NCBI GenBank assembly: GCA_027296665.1
Contig: JAPUIV010000271.1
Span: 1 to 7,252, forward strand
DNA from: Acidobacteriota bacterium
GTDB lineage: Bacteria > Acidobacteriota > Polarisedimenticolia > JAPUIV01
Direction: 5' to 3'
DNA length: 7,252 bases
Under the pieces are notes generated by a model. The model made no database searches. It was given only the letters and a program-made list of their open reading frames with translations, and was not told the DNA's origin. The position numbers and the translations under genes were made by a program. Below, piece by piece: positions 1 through 4,238 of this stretch. Position 1 is the stretch's first letter. The number at the start of each line of letters is the position of its first letter.

Positions 1-192
1 GTAGATTGAAAGGTAAATTAGGAACCAAAAGGAATAAAATAATGCATAGCCGATAAGGAACCATGTCTGAAACGCTGGATCCATGACTCCTCTTGCACCA
101 GGACTAAAAAGGTTCAACGGTGTTATCACGACAAGAAACCATAATATTATTGAGACTACCCTGAAGAACCTGTCTCCTTGGAAGCTAAGCAT
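1..192 (-). CDS. Partial integral membrane protein, N-terminal 64 aa, unidentified
   Basis: The frame begins with ATG at 190-192 and is open to the left edge (64 codons, no stop), so the C-terminus lies outside the window. The start is supported by a strong GGAGGA Shine-Dalgarno site 7 bases upstream and by a promoter-like pair further up. The protein starts MLSFQGDRFFR and then has two hydrophobic segments, about residues 11-29 (SIILWFLVVITPLNLF core) and about 44-64 (aromatic-rich, ending FWFLIYLSIY). They are separated by a short polar loop containing SPGARGVMDP. This suggests a multi-span inner-membrane protein whose short positively charged N-terminus would face the cytoplasm. It lies downstream of the MshEN gene on the same strand with a 147-base gap, but seems to have its own promoter. 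Base composition is clearly more AT-rich than in the genes to the right. I do not recognise the family from this fragment, so no function is assigned. Confidence 0.72.
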   Translation of the reverse strand, partial: MLSFQGDRFFRVVSIILWFLVVITPLNLFSPGARGVMDPAFQTWFLIGYALFYSFWFLIYLSIY

Positions 193-199
193 GATTACT

Positions 200-205
200 T
201 CCTCC
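200..205 (-). promoter_or_regulatory. Strong Shine-Dalgarno site of the left-edge membrane protein gene
   Basis: GGAGGA on the minus strand is separated by 7 bases from the ATG at 190-192. It is the main reason for calling this edge-truncated frame a real gene with this start. Confidence 0.7.
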
Positions 206-255
206 AGATGACCACAAGGGGCCTCCTATTCAGTTGTGACGGCTGTATCCGCACC

Positions 256-285
256 TTTATACCCTGTAGAGGGATGGTGTTGCAA
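256..285 (-). promoter_or_regulatory. Candidate sigma70 promoter for the left-edge membrane protein gene
   Basis: On the minus strand, a -35-like TTGCAA (280-285; 4 of 6 consensus bases) and a -10-like TATAAA (256-261; 5 of 6) are separated by 18 bases. Transcription would start near 249, leaving a leader of about 57 bases before the ATG at 192. This suggests the membrane protein gene can be transcribed independently of the MshEN gene. The evidence is sequence match only. Confidence 0.45.
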
Positions 286-320
286 CCAAGAAGATACCGC
301 CCCCTCTCTCTTCAGTGGAA

Positions 321-339
321 ATCCTCAATATTCGAGGAT
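321..339 (-). terminator. Weak hairpin directly after the MshEN gene stop codon
   Basis: The 6-bp arms ATCCTC and GAGGAT flank a 7-base AT-rich loop and start one base after the TAG stop (340-342). The stem has moderate GC content, and the following bases (TTCCAC) are not a good U-tract. It may be an attenuator, a 3'-end stabiliser or a leaky terminator. I would not rely on it as an efficient intrinsic terminator. Confidence 0.3.
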
Positions 340-1527
340 CTACAGGGAACGTATTTTTTCCTTGATGCGGACGAGATTAAAGGCGAGTGTGAGCTTTTGC
401 AGAAGTGTGCGGTAATCCTGGGTTTGTCCCCGGATTCCAGAAGACAATCCTCCATCACCATAAAAGATTGCAACGAGCCGATCCATGAAGTGAACCGGGA
501 TCATGAGGACCTCCGCGGGGATTGCCATCCCCAGCGATTCATAGAAACCATGAAGTAGCGGGTTGTCCGGAAGAGCCCCTCTGAAATGGTCCTCACCCAA
601 CAACAGTTGGAAGATCGGAGCCTCGCATATGGGAATGCGGATGTGCCTCCCATTGTCTTGATTTAACGCGATGCCACGCGAGCCCCACAGGACCGCATGG
701 TCCGATTTCACCGAGAACAGGATGCAGCGTTCCATCTGCCTGGAAGTGTAGTCGAGGACGACATCCGCAAGGTCTTTCAATGTATCCGCACCACACATCA
801 AGTTGGAGATTTCGTCATCCGGTTTCCCGGGAACCGCGTCAGGTTTGGTCCTGTTGGGTAAAGGAATTCGATGGTTCTCCTCGGTCACCGGTGGAGATCC
901 AATCGCGCCCATCTCCGAATCGGCCGGATCCCTGTGCGGAAGGGTTGCCACCTTGTTGGAGGGATCGAGGATTGCCCGGAGCTGGGGAGTAGGCTCCTGA
1001 TTCGGTTCCTTCTCTTGGGACAATCCTTCCCCGTCCATCCCCCTGTTCAGTTCACTTTGATTGTGATCCAGATCGCGGCAAACGTTAATATAACGTTGTC
1101 TCTTTGGAATGTCGTAATACCTCTCAATTACCTGAAAGATCCGAGCCTCGGGTGTCACCCAGGGCTTCGTTTCGTACCCGGATGCGAACGAGATTTCATC
1201 GAGTGAAGGGAGATCCTTTGGGTTCATCATGGCGACGTGGAGATCCTTCCCGCGAAGGTCAAAAGGTACTACATGAAGTCTCTCGACCACTCTGGCGGGG
1301 AGAGTCTGGATTATGGATTGGGGGATATCCACGAACAGATCCGGGTTCGCATACAGCACCTGGTAGATCTCGGCGAGCGCGTGGCCGAGAGCGTTCTCCT
1401 CCAGATATCCCAATTCCATGAGACAAGTTCCCAGATGGCCACCGTATATCAGCTGGGCACGAAGGGCATCATTGAGTTGGTCCTCTGTGATGATTCCCTT
1501 CTGGATGAAGTATTCGCCGATTTTCAT
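340..1527 (-). CDS. Stand-alone MshEN-domain protein (predicted c-di-GMP receptor) with GAF-like C-terminus
   Basis: This 395-aa protein begins with a clear MshEN (GspE/PilB N-terminal) domain over about residues 1-145. Two tandem 24-residue motifs, residues 2-25 (KIG...G11...Q25) and 31-54 (HLG...G40...), are separated by the expected 5-residue spacer (LIYGG). This is the architecture that binds cyclic di-GMP in MshE-type ATPases. The canonical Arg that opens each motif is Lys2 and His31 here, and the final Gln of the second motif is Ile54, so affinity may differ. Residues about 150-240 form a charged, Pro/Glu-rich, probably disordered linker. Residues about 245-395 look like a degenerate GAF-type sensor fold, assigned by overall pattern only. 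No Walker A motif is present, so this is not a PilB/GspE ATPase. Likely role: a cytoplasmic c-di-GMP-responsive regulator of pili, motility or exopolysaccharide (inferred). GGAGA at 1536-1540 lies 8 bases before the ATG. Base composition is lower in GC than in the rfb genes. Confidence 0.85.
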   Translation of the reverse strand: MKIGEYFIQKGIITEDQLNDALRAQLIYGGHLGTCLMELGYLEENALGHALAEIYQVLYANPDLFVDIPQSIIQTLPARVVERLHVVPFDLRGKDLHVAMMNPKDLPSLDEISFASGYETKPWVTPEARIFQVIERYYDIPKRQRYINVCRDLDHNQSELNRGMDGEGLSQEKEPNQEPTPQLRAILDPSNKVATLPHRDPADSEMGAIGSPPVTEENHRIPLPNRTKPDAVPGKPDDEISNLMCGADTLKDLADVVLDYTSRQMERCILFSVKSDHAVLWGSRGIALNQDNGRHIRIPICEAPIFQLLLGEDHFRGALPDNPLLHGFYESLGMAIPAEVLMIPVHFMDRLVAIFYGDGGLSSGIRGQTQDYRTLLQKLTLAFNLVRIKEKIRSL

Positions 1528-1566
1528 CGAAGGTGTCTCCGAACGCGCACGGTGCCACCTCGGGCT

Positions 1567-1578
1567 CCCGGGCCCGGG
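1567..1578. repeat. Perfect 12-bp GC palindrome in the MshEN gene leader
   Basis: CCCGGGCCCGGG is exactly self-complementary and lies 40-51 bases upstream of the MshEN gene ATG, inside the predicted 5' leader. All its pairs are G-C. It could fold in the mRNA only with a very small loop, or act as a dimeric protein-binding site. Chance is also possible in GC-rich DNA. Confidence 0.4.
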
Positions 1579-1596
1579 CCTTGAGGGTGCCGAGAG

Positions 1597-1625
1597 AATA
1601 TGGTTCGACCGTGCCTCAGAGTCAA
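1597..1625 (-). promoter_or_regulatory. Candidate sigma70 promoter for the MshEN gene
   Basis: On the minus strand, TTGACT (1620-1625; 5 of 6 consensus bases) and CATATT (1597-1602; 4 of 6) are separated by the optimal 17 bases. Transcription would start near 1590, giving a leader of about 62 bases that includes the GC palindrome. It is the best promoter match in the 240-base gap between tRNA-Pro and this gene. Confidence 0.5.
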
Positions 1626-1699
1626 AAGTTAGGGCGGGTGTTTACAAAGACCTTATACCACTGTTCAACGTCAGGCAAAGAGGCACAAATCTGCCACAT

Positions 1700-1740
1700 A
1701 CCCATTCCGGGTGACTTCAAACCTCGAACGGGGAGTGGGT
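1700..1740. repeat. Imperfect inverted repeat downstream of tRNA-Pro
   Basis: ACCCATTCC (1700-1708) and GGAGTGGGT (1732-1740) can pair over 9 positions, with one G-U wobble as plus-strand RNA or one mismatch on the minus strand, around a 23-base loop. There is no U-tract on either side, so it is not a typical intrinsic terminator. It may be part of the tRNA 3' trailer or simply chance. Confidence 0.3.
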
Positions 1741-1767
1741 TATCTAATTGAGGGTATTAGGGTTATT

Positions 1768-1844
1768 TGGTCGGGGCGAGAGGATTCGAACCTCCGGCCC
1801 CCTGCTCCCAAAGCAGGTGCGCTACCAGGCTGCGCCACGCCCCG
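1768..1844 (-). tRNA. tRNA-Pro (anticodon UGG), CCA encoded
   Basis: The minus strand folds into a complete cloverleaf of 77 bases including the CCA. The acceptor stem CGGGGCG/CGCCCCG has discriminator A73 and a genomically encoded CCA (1768-1770). The D arm has GCGC stems around AGCCTGGTA. The anticodon arm is CCTGC-TTTGGGA-GCAGG, with anticodon TGG (bases 1808-1810) reading proline codons. A 5-base variable loop is followed by a T arm with loop TTCGAAT. It lies 34 bases downstream of the rfbB stop on the same strand, so it could be co-transcribed with the sugar operon, but a promoter-like pair overlaps the rfbB stop. The AT-richer DNA begins on the 3' side of this gene, the side where integrative elements usually insert. 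Confidence 0.97.
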
Positions 1845-1853
1845 ACGGGATTG

Positions 1854-1882
1854 GATTTAGCACGGGGTGGGGATAGTGTCAA
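1854..1882 (-). promoter_or_regulatory. Candidate promoter of tRNA-Pro overlapping the rfbB stop codon
   Basis: A perfect -35 hexamer TTGACA occupies 1877-1882 on the minus strand and contains the rfbB TGA stop (1879-1881). At 16-17 bases there is a poor -10 (CTAAAT or TAAATC), with a TG dinucleotide placed as in an extended -10. The predicted start would fall at about 1845-1848, almost at the mature tRNA 5' end. The perfect -35 and the position support it; the weak -10 argues for caution. Confidence 0.4.
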
Positions 1883-2895
1883 GGAACTTGACGGGGCCGG
1901 GCGGTTTTGCGATCGACGAGGTAGTCGCCGCTGACGATCCGCCGCCACCAGGTCTCGTTGGCGCGGTACCAGGCAACGGTGTCCCGCAAACCTTCCTCCA
2001 TGGTGTGGCCGGGGGTCCAGCCGAGCTCGCGGCGGATCTTCGCGGCATCGATGGCATAGCGGCGGTCGTGGCCGGGGCGGTCGGTGACATGTTCGATCAG
2101 CGACTCGGGTTTGCCCAGGATCGCCAGGATCTCCCGGACCATATCGAGGTTTCTCTTCTCGCAGGAAGCGCCGATGTTGTAGATCCCGCCCGGTTTTCCC
2201 TTCTGAAGGACCAGCTCGAGGGCGGCGCAGTGGTCCTCGACCTGGATCCAGTCGCGGGTGTAGAGGCCGTCGCCGTAGATCGGCACCGGCTTTCCCTGCA
2301 GGGCGTTGGTGATCATCAACGGCACGAACTTCTCGGGAAACTGGTAGGGGCCGTAGTTGTTGGTGCACCGGGTGATCAGGCAGGGATACTTGTAGGTTTC
2401 CCAGTAGGACCGCAGGAGCAAATCGGCGGCCGCCTTGCTGGCGGCGTAAGGGGAGTTCGGGGCGAGGGGGGTCTCCTCTACGAACTTCCCTTCTTCACCC
2501 AGGCTGCCGTACACCTCGTCGGTCGAGATCTGGAGAAACCTGCCAACACCGTGGCGGCGGGCCGCCTCGAGCAGGATCTGGGTCCCGACGATGTTGGTCT
2601 GCACGAAACTGCCGGCATCCTCGATGCTCCGGTCGACGTGCGATTCGGCGGCGAAATTGACGACGGCGTCGAAGCCGCCGGAGGAGAGCAGCCGGTCGAC
2701 TCCCTCCCGGTCGGTGATGTCGAGCCGCTGGAACCGGTAGCGGGGATCGTTGTCGATCTGCTTCAGGTTCTCCGGGTTGCCGGCGTAGGAGAGGTTATCG
2801 ATGTTGGTGATTTCGTACGAAGTTCCGGAACGGAGGAGCCGATGGATGAAGTTCGATCCGATGAACCCGCAGCCGCCGGTGACGAGAACTTTCAC
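1879..2895 (-). CDS. rfbB: dTDP-glucose 4,6-dehydratase
   Basis: RfbB/RmlB is an NAD+-dependent cytoplasmic short-chain dehydrogenase-type enzyme. It converts dTDP-glucose to dTDP-4-keto-6-deoxyglucose, the second step of dTDP-rhamnose and other dTDP-deoxysugar pathways. The 338-aa product has the usual family length. Visible hallmarks are the Rossmann motif TGGCGFIG (residues 6-13), FAAESHVDRS (81-90), the catalytic Thr-Asp-Glu of STDEVYG (T125, D126, E127), the Y150-x3-K154 pair in SPYAASK, NNYGPYQ (179-185) and RPGHDRRYA (273-281). Translation starts with GTG at 2893-2895, since the Rossmann strand (MKVLVTGG) begins immediately. Only 8 bases separate it from the upstream cupin gene, whose end (AGGTAGGGA) may serve as a weak ribosome-binding site. 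It is the last gene of the rfbA / rmlC-like / rfbB operon. Its closest relative outside this family would be another extended SDR, but the motif set is specific. Confidence 0.96.
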   Translation of the reverse strand: MKVLVTGGCGFIGSNFIHRLLRSGTSYEITNIDNLSYAGNPENLKQIDNDPRYRFQRLDITDREGVDRLLSSGGFDAVVNFAAESHVDRSIEDAGSFVQTNIVGTQILLEAARRHGVGRFLQISTDEVYGSLGEEGKFVEETPLAPNSPYAASKAAADLLLRSYWETYKYPCLITRCTNNYGPYQFPEKFVPLMITNALQGKPVPIYGDGLYTRDWIQVEDHCAALELVLQKGKPGGIYNIGASCEKRNLDMVREILAILGKPESLIEHVTDRPGHDRRYAIDAAKIRRELGWTPGHTMEEGLRDTVAWYRANETWWRRIVSGDYLVDRKTARPRQVP

Positions 2896-2903
2896 GCCGA
2901 TCC

Positions 2904-3359
2904 CTACCTGTCCTTCCGGTTCCAGTCATACGGGATCTTCGGATCATGGGCCGGGGCCCGGAACTCGTCCGGGTCGTCATACCGGTACGGTTCGGACGGG
3001 GTGTTAATAATGAGGGCCTCGTGATCGCTGACGCACTTGAAGCCGTGGTAAACGAACGGCGGGATCTGGACCAGGATCGGGTTGTGCTCGCCGAGGAAGA
3101 ACTCGTTCACCTCCCCCTTGGTGGGCGAGTCGTCCCGCGAGTCGTACAGGACGACCTTCATCATTCCCCGCACGCAGACGAAATGGTCCCATTGCTTCTT
3201 GTGGTAGTGCCAGCCCTTGACCACTCCGGGATAGGCGGCGGTGAGATAGACCTGCCCGAATTTCTTGAAGATGTCGTCGTCCGCCCGCAGCATCTCCATC
3301 AGGCGGCCGCGCTCGTCCGGGATCACCTTCAGATGTTTGATCTTCACACCCTCGATCAC
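2904..3359 (-). CDS. Short RmlC-like cupin (dTDP-4-dehydrorhamnose 3,5-epimerase family)
   Basis: The 151-aa protein starts at GTG (3357-3359), reading (M)IEGVKIKHLKVIPDERG. The start is fixed by an AGGAGGA site 4 bases upstream; a longer reading frame exists, but its extra N-terminus merely reads rfbA in another frame. RmlC hallmarks are visible: PDERGRLMEM (residues 10-19), VVKGWHYH (44-51, matching the RGLHYQ segment with the catalytic His), a beta-rich core with RGMMKVVLYDSR, and PPFVYHGF (about 95-102). The protein ends at YDWNRKDR, just after the segment that precedes the catalytic-dyad Asp of classical RmlC (about 180 aa), so that Asp region is missing. It sits between rfbA and rfbB, 25 and 8 bases from them. 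Family members would epimerise a dTDP-4-keto-6-deoxysugar at C3 and/or C5; whether this short form is a full 3,5-epimerase, a mono-epimerase or something else cannot be decided here. Confidence 0.9.
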   Translation of the reverse strand: MIEGVKIKHLKVIPDERGRLMEMLRADDDIFKKFGQVYLTAAYPGVVKGWHYHKKQWDHFVCVRGMMKVVLYDSRDDSPTKGEVNEFFLGEHNPILVQIPPFVYHGFKCVSDHEALIINTPSEPYRYDDPDEFRAPAHDPKIPYDWNRKDR

Positions 3360-3363
3360 GTCT

Positions 3364-3370
3364 TCCTCCT
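3364..3370 (-). promoter_or_regulatory. Strong Shine-Dalgarno site deciding the GTG start of the RmlC-like gene
   Basis: AGGAGGA on the minus strand lies 4 bases before GTG 3357-3359, within the 25-base gap after the rfbA stop. No ATG is present in frame nearby, so this site settles the start. The predicted N-terminus (IEGVKIK) also fits the beginning of the RmlC-like fold. Confidence 0.75.
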
Positions 3371-3384
3371 CTGGATCCAGTCGA

Positions 3385-4119
3385 TCAAAGTTCCATCTTG
3401 TTGGCGCCGGTGCGGGCCACCAGCCGGTTCGCACCCAGCAATGAAGTGAAGGTCCCCGCGTCGGTCCACCATCCCTGGAGGATGTCGTAGGCCATCTCCC
3501 CCTTGTTGATGTAGGCATTGTTCACGTCGGTGATCTCCATCTCCCCCCGGTCCGAGGGCTTCAGGCCGTGGATGAACTCGAACACGGTCGCGTCGTAAAA
3601 GTAGATGCCGGTCACGGCGTAGGACGATTTCGGGTTCCCGGGTTTCTCGTCGATCCGGACCACCCGGTCCCCCTTGAGTTCCGGGACGCCAAATCTCTGC
3701 GGGTCCTCGACCTCCTTGAGGAGGATCCTGGCCCCCGATTTCTGCAGGCGGAAGGCCTCCAGCGGCTTCCGGATGTTCCCCTCGATGATGTTGTCGCCGA
3801 GGATGACGCAGATCGGTTCGCCGTTCGCGAAGAACTCCGCCAGCCCGAGCGCCTCGGCAATCCCCCCCTCCCCCTCCTGGAAGGTGTAGTTGATGTGCTT
3901 GAGGCCGAACTCCTTACCGTTGCCGAGCAAGCGGAGGAAATCGCCCGCGCTGTTGCCGCCGGTGACGATCAGGATATCGTCGATGCCGACATTGACCAGG
4001 GTCTGGATCGGGTAGTAGATCATCGGCCGGTCAAAGACAGGAAGAAGATGCTTGTTGGTGACTTTGGTCAACGGGTGGAGCCGGGTTCCAAGTCCGCCCG
4101 CCAGAATGACGCCCTTCAT
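3385..4119 (-). CDS. rfbA: Glucose-1-phosphate thymidylyltransferase, short form
   Basis: RfbA/RmlA condenses glucose-1-phosphate with dTTP to dTDP-glucose and pyrophosphate, the entry step of dTDP-deoxysugar synthesis in the cytoplasm. The 244-aa protein opens with the nucleotidyltransferase signature GVILAGGLGTRLHPLTK (residues 3-19), followed by K23 in TNKHLLPVFDRPMIYYP. It then has QEGEGGIAEA (81-90), the metal-binding LGDN (D109), EVEDPQRFGVPE (136-147), EKP (158-160), YAVTGIYFYD (167-176), RGEMEITDVN (191-200) and WWTDAGT (217-223). It is about 45-50 residues shorter than enterobacterial RmlA (about 293 aa) and lacks the C-terminal helices that help form the allosteric site. Feedback inhibition by dTDP-sugars may therefore differ (inferred). 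The ATG at 4117-4119 has GAGG 6 bases upstream and a good promoter before it. It is the first gene of the operon. Closest alternative: a general sugar-nucleotidyltransferase, less likely given the gene neighbours. Confidence 0.95.
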   Translation of the reverse strand: MKGVILAGGLGTRLHPLTKVTNKHLLPVFDRPMIYYPIQTLVNVGIDDILIVTGGNSAGDFLRLLGNGKEFGLKHINYTFQEGEGGIAEALGLAEFFANGEPICVILGDNIIEGNIRKPLEAFRLQKSGARILLKEVEDPQRFGVPELKGDRVVRIDEKPGNPKSSYAVTGIYFYDATVFEFIHGLKPSDRGEMEITDVNNAYINKGEMAYDILQGWWTDAGTFTSLLGANRLVARTGANKMEL

Positions 4120-4145
4120 GTTTCGCCTCGACGATGATGGGGGAG

Positions 4146-4174
4146 AGTATCCCGAAATCGGCCAATCTTGTCAA
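4146..4174 (-). promoter_or_regulatory. Promoter of the rfbA operon
   Basis: On the minus strand a perfect TTGACA (4169-4174) and GATACT (4146-4151; 4 of 6 consensus bases) are separated by exactly 17 bases. Transcription would start near 4139, leaving a short leader of about 20 bases with the rfbA ribosome-binding site. It is one of the best promoter matches in the window and drives away from the YchF-like gene. Confidence 0.65.
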
Positions 4175-4202
4175 CCGGAAGGGACCGCCCGCGGTGTTCG
4201 CC

Positions 4203-4232
4203 TTGACCCTATCGGAACGCCGGGACTAGAAT
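4203..4232 (+). promoter_or_regulatory. Promoter of the YchF-like gene, apparently giving a leaderless mRNA
   Basis: TTGACC (4203-4208; 5 of 6 consensus bases) and TAGAAT (4227-4232; 5 of 6) are 18 bases apart. The expected start, about 7 bases after the -10, falls on or next to the A of the ATG at 4239. There is no Shine-Dalgarno sequence in the bases before the ATG (GACTAGAATGCGCCG), which agrees with leaderless initiation. Confidence 0.5.
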
Positions 4233-4238
4233 GCGCCG

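Noticed and set aside
178..558. Plus-strand frame antisense to the end of the MshEN gene and to the left-edge gene start
   Set aside because: No ribosome-binding site or motif, and it overlaps two better supported minus-strand genes.
1579..1600. Possible sigma54 -24/-12 element upstream of the MshEN gene
   Set aside because: GG and GC have the right spacing on the minus strand, but the TT of the -12 element is missing, and a better sigma70 match lies just upstream.
1763..2368. Minus-strand frame running from rfbB across tRNA-Pro
   Set aside because: It is out of frame with RfbB and reads through the tRNA. Arg/Pro-rich shadow sequence.
1867..3024. Long open frame on the plus strand (385 codons) antisense to rfbB
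   Set aside because: The minus strand encodes RfbB with all its catalytic motifs. The plus frame is a Val/Gly/Asp-rich mirror typical of GC-rich antisense frames and has no recognisable domain.
3371..3380. Perfect 10-bp palindrome CTGGATCCAG between rfbA and the RmlC-like gene
   Set aside because: It is short, lies partly next to the ribosome-binding site, and a 10-bp palindrome can occur by chance; no second copy or spacing supports an operator.
3360..3518. N-terminal extension of the RmlC-like protein up to 3518
   Set aside because: The 53 extra residues mostly reread the rfbA 3' end in another frame. The GTG at 3357-3359 has a strong AGGAGGA site and the fold starts there.
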